A stretch of DNA of 64,000 nt from Sphingomonas panni (GCF_022664435.1 NZ_JAKREU010000001.1:682001-746000); one strand, 5' to 3'; counted from the stretch's first letter, positions 7,415 through 17,136 are shown. The notes: generated by a model not told the origin, from the letters alone. Program-made: numbers and translations.

Positions 7415-8989
7415 TCACACGGTCGTCCCGCCCGCCGCCGGCAGCCAGTCGCGGCACGCCGCCGCCGCCTGCGGATCGCGCTGCCCCGCGCAACGCTGCG
7501 CCCCGGCTGCGCGCAGTCGGGCAAGCGTCTCGCCGCCGCGATGCCGGACGCTCCACTCCGCCAATGCCTTGCCGAGCTTTTCGAGCCGCAGGCGGGTGCG
7601 CTGGCGATAGCCTTCGGGCTGGCCGGCCAGTTCGCCGATCACGTCGCCGGTCGCCCGCTCGATCGTGGCGCGATCGTCGGGCGACAGGCGCAGCAACCCC
7701 TCGACATAGGTGACGCCCCATTGCACCCGGCTGGCCGGTCCCTCCGCAGTGGCATAGCCGCGCCGCAGCCAGTCGAGCGCCTGTCGCCGGTCGCCCCGCG
7801 CCTCGGCCAGTTCGGCCAGCGCGGGCATGTAATAATAGGGCGTGTGCGAGCGCTTCAGTTCGGCCGTCAGCAACCGCTGCGCCCCGTCGGCGTCGCCCGC
7901 CTCCCCCAGCAGTTCGGCGGCGGTGCTGATGACCGCCTGGCGCGCATAGGCGTCGGTGACGCTGCGGTCGGCCCATGCCGCCCGGTCGCGCACCGTCCTG
8001 CGCAGCGCGGCCGGCACCGGCGCGTCCTCACCCGCGCGGTCGCGGAACAGCGCGATGGCGGCGACGATCGACGACAGCCGCTCCGATGCGACCAGCTTCG
8101 CATCGCCGAACAGCGGGTCGAGCGCGGCGACGATCGCATCGCCGGTCCGCTGCCGGGCGGCGGCATCCTGCGGCGCGGCGGCGCGGACCAGCGCGACCGC
8201 GCCATAGGTCAGCGCGGCGCGATTGGCGCGCACCTCGGCCGGATCGCGCAACACCGTCGCCAGCGCGGCGCGCAGGCGGGCGGCGCGTTCGGGTGGCAGC
8301 GGCGGGGCGTCGTCGTTCGCCACCGCCTGCGCCTGCAACAGGAACTGCCGCTGCAACCGGGGATCGGGCGCGGCATCGGCCAGCGCGCCCAGCGCGGCAC
8401 CGGCGCTCGTCTTGCGCGCCGGGTCGTACCACCCGCCATAGCCGGCCAGCAGTGCCCAGTCGTCGGCGGACAGCGCCCCCGGCGTCGCGCGCACCCGGCG
8501 CAGCAACGTGTCGATATCCGCGCTGCCGCGATGCACCGCATCCAGCGCGGCGGTGACCTGCACCGGGTCGCCGGTGCCCGACAGGCGGGTGACCTCGCTG
8601 CGATCGGGGCGCAGCACGATCAGCGTGGGATAGCCGGTGATGCCGAACCGCTCGCCCCATGCCTGCGCCCCCGGCGTATCGCCGTCGAGATAGACCGGCA
8701 CCACGTCGCGCGTCCGCCCGATGAAGTCGGCGTTGCGGAACAGCCCGGCCTTCAGCTGGTTGCACGGCGGGCACCATGCCGCTCCCCAATAGAGCAACAC
8801 CGGCTTGCCCCGTTCCTGCGCCTCGGCAAAGGCGTCGGTGACGTCGCCGCGCCGCCACGCGATCCCGGTCGCGGCGGATGCGGTCGCCATGGGTGTTGCG
8901 GACGGATCGGACCGATCGCCGCAGCCCGACAGGGCGAGCGCCGCGACGGAAAGCGCCAGCGTTATCGACGGCGACAGGTGACGGGTCAT
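7415..8989 (-). CDS. Periplasmic thioredoxin-fold protein with long helical C-terminal domain
   Basis: 524-aa exported protein. A lipoprotein-like signal (LSVAALALSGCGD, Cys about 23) is followed by a thioredoxin domain with C73-P-P-C76 in WGAAWCPPCNQLKAG and the cis-Pro loop GYPTLIVLRPDR. The remaining 350 residues are Ala/Arg-rich helices, probably TPR-like, ending near WLPAAGGTTV. An AGGAG site precedes ATG 8989. It lies 23 nt downstream of a TonB receptor gene on the same strand, which suggests a shared uptake or redox task. The substrate is unknown. Confidence 0.85.
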   Translation of the reverse strand: MTRHLSPSITLALSVAALALSGCGDRSDPSATPMATASAATGIAWRRGDVTDAFAEAQERGKPVLLYWGAAWCPPCNQLKAGLFRNADFIGRTRDVVPVYLDGDTPGAQAWGERFGITGYPTLIVLRPDRSEVTRLSGTGDPVQVTAALDAVHRGSADIDTLLRRVRATPGALSADDWALLAGYGGWYDPARKTSAGAALGALADAAPDPRLQRQFLLQAQAVANDDAPPLPPERAARLRAALATVLRDPAEVRANRAALTYGAVALVRAAAPQDAAARQRTGDAIVAALDPLFGDAKLVASERLSSIVAAIALFRDRAGEDAPVPAALRRTVRDRAAWADRSVTDAYARQAVISTAAELLGEAGDADGAQRLLTAELKRSHTPYYYMPALAELAEARGDRRQALDWLRRGYATAEGPASRVQWGVTYVEGLLRLSPDDRATIERATGDVIGELAGQPEGYRQRTRLRLEKLGKALAEWSVRHRGGETLARLRAAGAQRCAGQRDPQAAAACRDWLPAAGGTTV

Positions 8990-9012
8990 GCGAATCTCCT
9001 GCGGATGACGGA

Positions 9013-11175
9013 TCATAGCGACAGCTTCAGGTCGAGGCTGGCGGTGCGGGGCTGGCCCGGCGACAGCGAATAGCAGCAGGTGCTGGTCCCGCTGTTCCAG
9101 TAGCGCGTGTCGAACAGGTTCTGGACCTGCCCGCGCAGCACCAGCTCGCGCCCGCCCAGCCGAAAGCGATAATCGCCGCCGATCGTCGCCAGCCACACCG
9201 CGGGCGTATAGACCGTCCAGTCGCGCGGCTGATTGTTGAAGATCGCCGCCCGCCCCTGATACCGCACCAGCCCGCGCAGGCCGAAACCGGGCAGGAAGGC
9301 CGGGTCGTAGGACGCGTCGATCACCGCCGTCGCCCGCGCGACCCCGTGCAACGGTCGCCCGATCAGCCAGCGATTGGTCGCCTGTCGATGCTCGCCATCG
9401 ACGAAGGTCGCCGATGCGCCGATCGACAGCGGGTCGGCTGGCCGCACCCGCGCCGACACCTCGATCCCCTGGTACCGTTCGATCCCGTCCTGCACGAGCC
9501 GGTTGTCGCCGGTCACGAAATTGGCGCCGCGGTCGAGCCGGAACAGCGCGATATTGCCCGAAAACCGCTCCCCTTCCCATTTGGTGCCGATCTCGACCTG
9601 CCGGCTCGACAGGGCGGGCAGGATCTCGCCGACATTCTCGTATAGATTGCTGACGATCGTGCCTTCGGACAACGCCTGGATATAGCTGGCATAGACGGTC
9701 AGCGCGGTGTCGGGGCGGTAGAGCAGCGCGAAGGTCGGGGTGACGCCGTCGCTGCGATAGTCGCTGGTCTGTTGCCGGGTGCGCCACGCCCACGCCTTCG
9801 AATGATAATCGGTATAGCGCGCGCCGGCGATGATCGACACGCGGTCGGCCAGCGTCACCGTGTCGCTGACGAAGGCCGACTTCTCCTCGTTCCAGCCGAG
9901 CGGCCGGATTTCCAGGTCGCGGCGATCGTCGAACGTCCAGCGCGCCGGCACCGGGCGGAAGATGTTGCTGCCCGGCTGGAAGGTCGCCAGATTCTCGGCA
10001 TGGCGGCCCAGGCTGTCCCGCCAGTCGAAACCCAGGTTCAGCTGGTGCGCGACGCCGAACGTCGCGAACTTCCCCTCGACGAACAGCGACCCCAACCGGT
10101 TGCGAAACACGTTACGCCCGTTGAACAGCCGCAGCGCATAATCCCCCGCCCGGTTGAACAACATGATCCGCTCATACGGCAACCGATGATCATTCCCAAC
10201 CTCGCCGCCGGTCGCGCGGACATACCAGTCGGGATCGATATGCCAGGTAAGGCTGGTGATCGCCGAATAGAGTTTGCCGTCGGTATAGGTGTCGCGCGAC
10301 GCGAAGCGGGTCCGGCCGCTGACCGGGGCCGGCACCTCGCGGTCGCGATAGGTGGAGACCGCCGGGCTGGCATTGCCGCCGACGACGAAGCTCGGCTCCG
10401 CACCATCGATCTCGTTGCGCTGGTAGAAGGCGTCGCCGCGCCAGACCAGGTTGGGCGCAAGGTCGAACCGCAAGGCGAGCGCCGCACCCCGACGCAGGAT
10501 CTGGCTGTCGGCATAGGTCCGGCCGAATTCCTGTACCGCGTTCAACCGGAACCCGGCCGGGCCGATCGTGTCGCCGATATCGACATGCTGCCGGAACAGC
10601 GCCGCCGACTGCCACCCGACATCGAGATCGGCCTTCAGCGTTTCTGTCGGCTTCTTGGTGGCATAGTTGATGACGCCGCCGGGCGCGGCATAGCCGTAGA
10701 TGAAGCTGCCCGCCCCCTTCAGCAACTGCACCTGTTCGAGGAATTCGGGCGGCGTATCGGCCCCCTGGGCGTCGCGGATCGGCACGCCGTTATAGAGGAA
10801 CGCGCGCACCGCCGCGCCGCGCACCGTCACCCATTGCGAATGGATATTGTACCGGCTGCCCCCGTCCCGCGTGACGCTGGCGTCGCCGACGAAATAATCG
10901 GCGGTGGTCAGCGCGCGCAGTTCCTCGATATCGCCTGCATCGACGGTCGCGATCGAAAAGGGCGTCTCCAGGTTCGACCGCGTGCCGAGCGCACCGCCGC
11001 TGATCTGCTTCTTCTGCACGCGGCCATTGACGACGATCAGCCCGTCGGAATCGTCATCGGTGTCCGTGGACGCGGCGGTATCGGCCGATACCGACGTCGC
11101 TTCGTCCGGGCCGGCAAAGGCGGGCGGCGCGGCGAGCAAAGCGCTCGCGGCCAACAGACAGGTGCGGTTCTTCAT
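9013..11175 (-). CDS. TonB-dependent siderophore-type receptor
   Basis: 720-aa outer-membrane receptor. A signal peptide (LLAASALLAAPPAFAGP) is followed by an N-terminal plug with ETPFSIATVDAGDIEELRA, YNIHSQWVTVRG and QLLKGAGSFIYGYAAPGGVINYATKKP, typical of the FhuA/FpvA siderophore class (TIGR01783-like). A 22-strand barrel follows and ends in SLDLKLSL. No separate TonB-box peptide or signalling (STN) domain is evident. A GGGGGA site precedes ATG 11175. Downstream is the thioredoxin-fold gene; upstream is a small secreted protein. A run of His codons lies just before the ribosome-binding site. The ligand is not known. Confidence 0.92.
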   Translation of the reverse strand: MKNRTCLLAASALLAAPPAFAGPDEATSVSADTAASTDTDDDSDGLIVVNGRVQKKQISGGALGTRSNLETPFSIATVDAGDIEELRALTTADYFVGDASVTRDGGSRYNIHSQWVTVRGAAVRAFLYNGVPIRDAQGADTPPEFLEQVQLLKGAGSFIYGYAAPGGVINYATKKPTETLKADLDVGWQSAALFRQHVDIGDTIGPAGFRLNAVQEFGRTYADSQILRRGAALALRFDLAPNLVWRGDAFYQRNEIDGAEPSFVVGGNASPAVSTYRDREVPAPVSGRTRFASRDTYTDGKLYSAITSLTWHIDPDWYVRATGGEVGNDHRLPYERIMLFNRAGDYALRLFNGRNVFRNRLGSLFVEGKFATFGVAHQLNLGFDWRDSLGRHAENLATFQPGSNIFRPVPARWTFDDRRDLEIRPLGWNEEKSAFVSDTVTLADRVSIIAGARYTDYHSKAWAWRTRQQTSDYRSDGVTPTFALLYRPDTALTVYASYIQALSEGTIVSNLYENVGEILPALSSRQVEIGTKWEGERFSGNIALFRLDRGANFVTGDNRLVQDGIERYQGIEVSARVRPADPLSIGASATFVDGEHRQATNRWLIGRPLHGVARATAVIDASYDPAFLPGFGLRGLVRYQGRAAIFNNQPRDWTVYTPAVWLATIGGDYRFRLGGRELVLRGQVQNLFDTRYWNSGTSTCCYSLSPGQPRTASLDLKLSL

Positions 11176-11223
11176 ATTTCCCCCGAAAGATGATGGTGAT
11201 GGTGTCGGTGCAGCCGGCTCAGA

Positions 11224-11493
11224 TTACGGCGGGGCGGCCGGACGCAGCGAACCGACCGCGCACGACCGGCTTTCGGCGGTGACGCGCGTCTCGATGGTCT
11301 GGTCGCTATCCGGGCGCGCCTGCACCGCGCGGCGTCGCACCAATACCTGTTCGAGCGAGGATGGCTCCGGCCTCGCCGCCGGCGCAACGCCCGGCACGCT
11401 GGCCAGCAGTCCGACCGCCAGAAGCGCGGACAGCAGGACCCGCTGACGGGAACCCGGCCCGTTCGAAGGACGGCAACGCGATACGTCCGGCAT
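11224..11493 (-). CDS. Small secreted hypothetical protein upstream of TonB receptor
   Basis: 89-aa open frame starting at ATG 11493, with a GGGGGA ribosome-binding site (rc of tcccccg) much like that of the receptor gene. It has a hydrophobic segment, RVLLSALLAVGLLASVPGVAPAA (about residues 18-40), that looks like a signal peptide, then a short Arg/Ser-rich tail with one Cys. It ends 48 bp before the TonB receptor start on the same strand. Not recognised as any family. It could be an accessory of the receptor or a chance frame; the matching ribosome-binding site favours a gene. Confidence 0.5.
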   Translation of the reverse strand: MPDVSRCRPSNGPGSRQRVLLSALLAVGLLASVPGVAPAARPEPSSLEQVLVRRRAVQARPDSDQTIETRVTAESRSCAVGSLRPAAPP

Positions 11494-11660
11494 GATCTTT
11501 CCCCCGCTGATGCCGTCGCTGCCGATTTTCATGAGTGGAGGCGGCGTTCGGTTCGTTGGCCGGCAACGCTATGCTGCACTGCAAAGCTGCGAAAGAAACC
11601 ATATCTATTTGGTGGGAATGGTGTTGGTTGGGACGACCTGTCGTGGAGATTACACAAATC

Positions 11661-11675
11661 CTATCGGTCCGATAG
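11661..11675. promoter_or_regulatory. Perfect 15-bp palindrome in divergent TonB-receptor promoter region
   Basis: CTATCGG-T-CCGATAG is a perfect inverted repeat with a one-base centre, in an AT-richer stretch (AAATC before, ATTTT after). It lies in the 269-bp gap between the 89-aa gene (minus) and the second TonB receptor (plus), 88 bp before the latter. The size and symmetry suggest a repressor operator; the regulator is not identified. Confidence 0.55.
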
Positions 11676-11762
11676 ATTTTCTTTGGCTCGGTCGGTGACC
11701 GCGGTGGGTAAGGAGACGGCCTGCACCATCCCGCGCTGCGGGAGCGAACAAGGGATTCAAGA

Positions 11763-14201
11763 ATGACACAGGGCCGTACCATCGCCCTTTTCGGGGCATC
11801 GTTGCTCACGCTCGCGGCGACGTCCGCCTTCGCGCGACAGGCGTCGCAGGACGAACCGGCCGCGCCGACGCCCGCGACGGCCGATGCCGAGGATGCGGGC
11901 GACGACATCGTCGTTACCGGCACGCGCACCGCCGGACGGACGCGGCTCGACAGCGCGTCGCCGGTCGACGTGTTGAGCGGGGCAAGTCTCCAGCGGCAGG
12001 GTACGACCGAACTCGCCGCCGCGCTGGCGACGGTCGCCCCGTCGATCAATTTCCCACGCCCGTCGGCTAACGACGCGACCGACGCGATCCGCCCGGCGAC
12101 GCTGCGCGGCCTCGCCCCCGATCAGACGCTGGTGCTCATCAACGGCATCCGCGGGCACAGCTCCGCCAATCTCAACACCAACGGCACCGTGGGCCGGGGG
12201 TCGTCGGCGGTCGATCTCAACACCGTGCCGACATCCGCGCTCGACCGGGTCGAGGTGCTGCGCGACGGCGCATCGGCGCAATATGGATCGGATGCGATCG
12301 CCGGTGTCGTCAACCTGCGGCTGCGCGAGGCGCGCTCGGGCGGCGGCGCGGGCGTCACCTATGGCTTCTACGACACGCAGATCGATACGGCGAACAACCG
12401 GCGCAGCGTGACGGGCGAACCGGTCGTCACCGCCACCGCGTGGCAGGGGTTCGGCTTCGGCAGCGACGGCTTCGTCACCGTGTCGGGTGAATATACCAAG
12501 CGGCAGCCGACCAACCGTGCCGATATCGATCGCCGCGTCACGCCCAATCGCGTCACCGGCCGCTATGGCGATCCCGAGGTCGAGCAATATACCGGCTTCG
12601 TCAATGCCGGCACGTCGCTGACCGACAATGTCAGCCTGTATGCCTTTGGCGGATATCAGGACCGCGATACGCGCAGCGCCGCGTTCCCGCGCAACGCCAA
12701 TGCCCAGACCGCGCTCGCCGGCTATGCCAACGGCTTCCTGCCGCTCATCAACACCAAGACCAAGGATATCAACTCGGCGGTCGGGCTGCGTGGTAATTTC
12801 GGCGGCTACGATGTCGACCTATCGTTCAGCTATGGCCGCAACACGGTCGATTTCCGCACGCTCAATTCCGCCAACTATGCTTACGGCGCCGCGACGCCGC
12901 GCAATTTCTACGACGGACAGGTCGCCTATGACCAATATGTCGCCGGGCTGGACGTGACGCGCAAGTTCGACGTCTTCCAGTCGCTGAACGTCGCCTTCGG
13001 CATCGAAGGGCGGCGCGAGGGGTACAAGATCACCCCCGGCGAACCGGCATCCTATGGCTATCCCGCGACCGGCGCGACCGGTGCCGCACCGGGTGCGCAG
13101 GGTTTCGGCGGGTTCAATCCGGCCAATGCCATCGAACGCGGCCGGCGCAGCGGCAGCATCTATGCCGATGTCGAGGCGCAGGTGACCGACCGCCTGCTGG
13201 TTGGCCTCGCCGGGCGCGGCGAACATTATTCGGACTTCGGATCGACCGCGACGGGCAAGCTGTCGGCCCGCTACGACGTCTCCGACTGGTTCGCGCTGCG
13301 TGGGACCGCCTCGACCGGCTTCCGCGCACCGTCGCTGCAACAGCAATATTTCACGCAGATCGCATCGGTCGTCACCAACGGCGTACCCGTGCTGACCGGA
13401 ACCTTCCCCTCGGTCAGCCCGGTCGGCACGGCGCTGGGCGGGCTGCCGCTCGAACCCGAAAAGTCGACCAGCCTGTCGGTCGGTACCGTCCTGCGCAGCG
13501 GCGGGTTCGACCTGACGGTCGATGCCTATCGCATCCATATCCGCAACCAGATCGGCCTGTCGGAGAATATCAGCGCGGCGACGGCAGGATCGGCGGCGGT
13601 CGCGACCCAGATCCGCAACCTGCTGGCGGCGACCAATACCGGGGCGAACGCGGCCCGCTTCTTCATCAACGGGCTGGCGAGCACCGCCCAGGGGATCGAC
13701 GCGGTCGCCCATTACCGGACCCGCACCGAAACGGCCGGCACCTTCGACTTCACCGTCGCCGGCAACATCAACAAGGTCGACGTGACCCGCGTGCCGACCT
13801 CCACCGCAACGCTCGACCCGGCACCGACGCTGTTCGCGCGCAGCCGCATCCTGACGCTGGAACAGGGTACGCCGGGCGAGAAGGTGACCGGCACGGTCGA
13901 CTGGTCGCTCGACCAGCTCGGCGCACTGGCCCGCGTCACCTATTACGGGAACGTCAACCAGCCCGGTACGACGCCGGCCGGCGACGTCCAGACCGGCGGC
14001 CGTGCGATCACCGATCTCGAACTACGTTATAGTGGTGCGAAGGGCGCACAGCTGGGGATCGGGGTCAGCAACCTGTTCGACGTCTATCCGCGGGCGACGC
14101 CGGCCGCCAACAACTCGACCGGGGTGTTGGGCTTCCCCTATTATTCGCCGTTCGGGTTCAATGGCCGCTACCTCTATGTCCGGGCCGGCCTGAACTGGTA
14201 G
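11763..14201 (+). CDS. TonB-dependent receptor
   Basis: 812-aa outer-membrane transporter. Signal peptide LFGASLLTLAATSAFARQ, a TonB-box-like DDIVVTGTRT near residue 45, and a plug domain with SPVDVLSGASLQRQGTTEL, LRGLAPDQTLVLINGIRGH and LDRVEVLRDGASAQYGSDAIAGVVNL. The barrel ends in YLYVRAGLNW with a terminal aromatic residue. An AAGGGA site precedes ATG 11763. It is transcribed away from the other receptor, with a palindrome between them. The plug type fits receptors for varied organic substrates; the ligand cannot be named. Confidence 0.92.
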   Translation: MTQGRTIALFGASLLTLAATSAFARQASQDEPAAPTPATADAEDAGDDIVVTGTRTAGRTRLDSASPVDVLSGASLQRQGTTELAAALATVAPSINFPRPSANDATDAIRPATLRGLAPDQTLVLINGIRGHSSANLNTNGTVGRGSSAVDLNTVPTSALDRVEVLRDGASAQYGSDAIAGVVNLRLREARSGGGAGVTYGFYDTQIDTANNRRSVTGEPVVTATAWQGFGFGSDGFVTVSGEYTKRQPTNRADIDRRVTPNRVTGRYGDPEVEQYTGFVNAGTSLTDNVSLYAFGGYQDRDTRSAAFPRNANAQTALAGYANGFLPLINTKTKDINSAVGLRGNFGGYDVDLSFSYGRNTVDFRTLNSANYAYGAATPRNFYDGQVAYDQYVAGLDVTRKFDVFQSLNVAFGIEGRREGYKITPGEPASYGYPATGATGAAPGAQGFGGFNPANAIERGRRSGSIYADVEAQVTDRLLVGLAGRGEHYSDFGSTATGKLSARYDVSDWFALRGTASTGFRAPSLQQQYFTQIASVVTNGVPVLTGTFPSVSPVGTALGGLPLEPEKSTSLSVGTVLRSGGFDLTVDAYRIHIRNQIGLSENISAATAGSAAVATQIRNLLAATNTGANAARFFINGLASTAQGIDAVAHYRTRTETAGTFDFTVAGNINKVDVTRVPTSTATLDPAPTLFARSRILTLEQGTPGEKVTGTVDWSLDQLGALARVTYYGNVNQPGTTPAGDVQTGGRAITDLELRYSGAKGAQLGIGVSNLFDVYPRATPAANNSTGVLGFPYYSPFGFNGRYLYVRAGLNW

Positions 14202-14215
14202 TCCCGACATGGTTC

Positions 14216-14245
14216 GGGGCGGGCATGTCCGTACATACCCGCCCC
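14216..14245. terminator. Long hairpin between convergent genes
   Basis: The 13-nt arms at 14216-14228 and 14233-14245 (GGGGCGGGCATGT and ACATACCCGCCCC) pair at 12 positions around a CCGT loop. It lies between the ends of the TonB receptor (plus) and ssb (minus). There is no U-tract, so it may stop transcription only weakly or protect mRNA ends. Confidence 0.5.
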
Positions 14246-14296
14246 GCCCTGCTGCTGTCGTGATGTGGGTCGAGCGACGCCGCCCGCTCCGCCCGA

Positions 14297-14860
14297 TCAG
14301 AACGGTACGTCGTCGTCGAGATCGTCGCCGAAGCCGCCGCCCGAGCCGCCACCGAAATTGCCGCCCTTGTTGCCGCCCGAATTGAACCCGCCGCCGCGCG
14401 AGCCCCCCGACGACCCGCCGCCATAGCCGCCGCCCGAACCGCCGCCGAAATCGTCACCGCCGCCAAAGTCGCCACCACCACGGCTCCCGCCGCCGCCCTG
14501 ACCACCGCCGGGACCGTCGAGCATCGTTAGCACGCTGTTGAAGCCCTGTAGCACGATTTCAGTGCTGTACTTGTCCTGGCCCTGCTGGTCCTGCCATTTC
14601 CGCGTCTGCAGCTGGCCCTCGATATAGACCTTCGACCCCTTGCGCAGGAACCGCTCGGCCACGTTGGCAAGGCCTTCGTTGAAGATCGCGACCGAATGCC
14701 ATTCGGTCTTTTCCTTGCGCTCGCCCGAATTGCGGTCCTTCCACGATTCCGACGTCGCGATGCGCAGGTTCACGACCTTGCCGCCATTCTGGAACGACCG
14801 CGATTCCGGGTCGCGGCCCAGATTGCCCACGAGGATGACTTTATTGACGCTGCCGGCCAT
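14297..14860 (-). CDS. ssb: Single-stranded DNA-binding protein
   Basis: 187-aa SSB that coats single-stranded DNA in replication and repair. The OB fold covers residues 1-110 ([46 protein letters not shown]). A very Gly-rich linker (about 115-175, [20 protein letters not shown]) leads to the acidic tip DDDVPF, which binds partner proteins such as helicases and RecO. It is convergent with the TonB receptor, a hairpin lying between. The origin-proximal setting is compatible with a replication gene. No LexA box is seen upstream. Confidence 0.97.
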   Translation of the reverse strand: MAGSVNKVILVGNLGRDPESRSFQNGGKVVNLRIATSESWKDRNSGERKEKTEWHSVAIFNEGLANVAERFLRKGSKVYIEGQLQTRKWQDQQGQDKYSTEIVLQGFNSVLTMLDGPGGGQGGGGSRGGGDFGGGDDFGGGSGGGYGGGSSGGSRGGGFNSGGNKGGNFGGGSGGGFGDDLDDDVPF

Positions 14861-14960
14861 GGCGCAGTTCTCCGAGAAAGATATAGCTGGGCTTCCTATG
14901 CCACCGGGCGGCGCTGCGCCAGTACTTGCCGATGCCGGGGTCGAGGTTCAATGTACCGCG

Positions 14961-15137
14961 ATGGGCGACGTCATCAACCTCAACCGGTTCCGTAAAGGCC
15001 GCGACAAGGCCGCGAAGGCGCAGGACGCCGACGCCAATCGCCGCAAGTTCGGCCGGACAAAAGCGCAGAAGGCGGCGGACGACGGCGAAGAGGCACGGCG
15101 CAAGGCGCTGCTCGATGGGGTGAAGCGCGAGGACTAG
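14961..15137 (+). CDS. DUF4169 family small basic protein
   Basis: 58-aa highly charged protein. It begins MGDVINLNRFRKGRDKA and continues with Lys/Arg/Ala/Asp-rich helix to GVKRED. The N-terminal motif VINLNRFRK is the hallmark of DUF4169, a family common in alphaproteobacteria with no known function. It is divergent from ssb with a 100-bp gap, and a palindromic repeat follows its stop by 18 bp. A longer in-frame extension upstream runs antisense to ssb and is not believed. Confidence 0.8.
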   Translation: MGDVINLNRFRKGRDKAAKAQDADANRRKFGRTKAQKAADDGEEARRKALLDGVKRED

Positions 15138-15155
15138 CGCCGGCCGGGCAACACT

Positions 15156-15251
15156 CGTCATTCCCGCGAAAGCGGGAATCCATTGCCGCGGACGGTCCTG
15201 ATAGAGGCACTATCGCTGCGTCTATGGACTCCCGCCTTCGCGGGAGTGACG
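15156..15251. repeat. Palindromic repeat element (family A)
   Basis: Inverted arms CGTCATTCCCGCGAAAGCGG (starting 15156) and CCGCCTTCGCGGGAGTGACG (ending 15251) flank a loop of about 36 nt. It lies between the DUF4169 gene and the end of feoB and may fold as a terminator-like hairpin in both directions. Confidence 0.85.
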
Positions 15252-15269
15252 ATGCGGTCGGTGGCGTTC

Positions 15270-17123
15270 CTATCCCAGCCCGAAGGCGACCGCCGTCCAA
15301 TAGGTTGCTCCGGCCGCGATATAGGCTAGTGCGAAGAGATAGCCGATCATCACCAGCGGCCATTTCCAGCCATTGGTTTCCCGCCGCGCGACCGCGATCG
15401 TCGACAGGCACTGCGGCGCGAACACGAACCATGCGAGGAAGGCGAGCGCGGTGGCCAGGCTCCAGCGGCCGCGCAGCCGCCCGCCCAGTTCCTGTGCACC
15501 CTGTTCCTCGTCGGCCGCGTCGATCGCATAGACGGTCTGCAGCGCCGACACCGCGACTTCGCGCGCGGCCATCGCCGGGATCACCGCCAGCGACATTTCA
15601 TGGTTGAAGCCGATCGGCCGCAGCACGACCTCCAGCCCCGACGCGATCCGCCCGGCGATCGAATATTCCGACTGCTTCACCCCCGCCGGCGCGACCGGAT
15701 AGGAGGTCAGCAGCCACAGCGCGACCGTCACCTGCAGGATGATCGTGCCCGCGCGGCGCAGGAACACATAGGCGCGCTGCCACAGCCCGATGGCGATGTC
15801 ACGGATCGAGGGCAGCTGATAGCGCGGCATCTCCATCAGGAAACCGCCGCCCACGCCCTTGGTCGCGGTCCGGCGCAACACGAACGCGGCGATCACCGCG
15901 CCGAGGATACCGGTCAGGTACAGCACCAGCAGCACCAGCCCCTGCAATCCGACGCCCGGCAGCACCTGCCGCGCCGGGATGAACGCACCGATGATGACCG
16001 CATAGACCGGCAGGCGTGCCGAACAGGTCATCAGCGGCGCGATCAGGATCGTCGTCAGCCGTTCCTTGGGATCATCGATCGACCGCGTCGCCATGATGCC
16101 GGGAATGGCGCAGGCGAAGGACGACAGCAGCGGAATGAACGCCCGGCCCGACAGGCCGACCCCGCTCATCAACCGGTCCATCAGGAACGCGGCGCGCACC
16201 ATGTAACCCGACGCTTCGAGCAGCAGGATGAACACGAACAGGATCAGGATCTGCGGCAGGAACACCACGACCGATCCGACGCCGTTGATGACGCCTTCGA
16301 CCAGCAACGACCGCAGGAAATTATCGGGCAGCGTGGCGGTCGCCTGATCGGCCAGCCAGCCCTGCAGCCCCTCGATCCAGCCGATCGGCGCTTCGGACCA
16401 GCTGAACACCGCCTGGAACATCACGAACAGGATAACGAGCAGCAGGATCGGCCCGGCGACAGGATGCAGCGCGACCCGGTCCAGCCCGCGCGTCACGGCG
16501 CGCATCCGCGGCTGTTCGACGGTCGCGGCCCGCGCGATCCGGCGTGCTTCGCGCTGGAAATGGCGGATATCGGGATCGACCGACTCGGTGGGCCGGGTAC
16601 GGGGCGCGGTGCCGAGGATGCCGGAAAGTGCCCCGCGCAGTTCGTCCAGCCCGCGCTTGCGCACCGCGACGGTCGCGACCACCGGCAGGTCCAGCTCGGC
16701 GGACAATGCCGCCAGGTCGATCTGCAACCCGTCGCGCGCCGCCATGTCGATCATGTTGAGCGCCAGCACCATCGGCCGGCCCAGCGATTTCAGCTGGAGG
16801 ACGAAGCGCAGGTGATTGTCGAGATTGGTGGCATCGGCGACGACGATCAGCGCGTCGGGCACCCGTTCCCCCGCCTGCCGCCCCAGCACCACGTCGCGCG
16901 TGACCGCTTCGTCTGGGCTGGAGGGATCGAGGCTGTAGGTGCCGGGCAGATCGACCAGCTCGATCGGGCGGCCGTCGTCGAGCGCGAGTCGGCCCGAATG
17001 GCGCTCCACGGTGACGCCCGGATAATTGCCGACCTTTTGCCGGGCACCGGTCAGCGCGTTGAACAGCGCGGTCTTGCCGGCATTGGGATTGCCGACCAGC
17101 GCAACCAGAGGTGCGGCGTTCAC
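15270..17123 (-). CDS. feoB: Ferrous iron transport protein B
   Basis: 617-aa inner-membrane Fe(II) transporter with a cytoplasmic GTPase domain. G-motifs are GNPNAGKT (G1, about residues 8-15), VDLPGTYSLDP (G3) and LNMID (G4), followed by a helical spacer and about eight membrane helices with two Gate motifs (SCARLPVYAVIIGAFIP and CAIPGIMATRS). The GTG start at 17123 follows the feoA stop by 13 nt; an upstream ATG inside feoA is less likely. It is shorter than the 770-aa enterobacterial form, as is usual in this lineage. The feoC gene is absent. Confidence 0.95.
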   Translation of the reverse strand: MNAAPLVALVGNPNAGKTALFNALTGARQKVGNYPGVTVERHSGRLALDDGRPIELVDLPGTYSLDPSSPDEAVTRDVVLGRQAGERVPDALIVVADATNLDNHLRFVLQLKSLGRPMVLALNMIDMAARDGLQIDLAALSAELDLPVVATVAVRKRGLDELRGALSGILGTAPRTRPTESVDPDIRHFQREARRIARAATVEQPRMRAVTRGLDRVALHPVAGPILLLVILFVMFQAVFSWSEAPIGWIEGLQGWLADQATATLPDNFLRSLLVEGVINGVGSVVVFLPQILILFVFILLLEASGYMVRAAFLMDRLMSGVGLSGRAFIPLLSSFACAIPGIMATRSIDDPKERLTTILIAPLMTCSARLPVYAVIIGAFIPARQVLPGVGLQGLVLLVLYLTGILGAVIAAFVLRRTATKGVGGGFLMEMPRYQLPSIRDIAIGLWQRAYVFLRRAGTIILQVTVALWLLTSYPVAPAGVKQSEYSIAGRIASGLEVVLRPIGFNHEMSLAVIPAMAAREVAVSALQTVYAIDAADEEQGAQELGGRLRGRWSLATALAFLAWFVFAPQCLSTIAVARRETNGWKWPLVMIGYLFALAYIAAGATYWTAVAFGLG

Positions 17124-17136
17124 GTCGGGCGTGCCG

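Noticed and set aside
11172..11210. Run of His codons just before the TonB receptor ribosome-binding site, a possible leader peptide for attenuation
   Set aside because: The frame has no nearby ATG, GTG or TTG; the only open frame overlaps the 89-aa gene in another frame and looks like a shadow.
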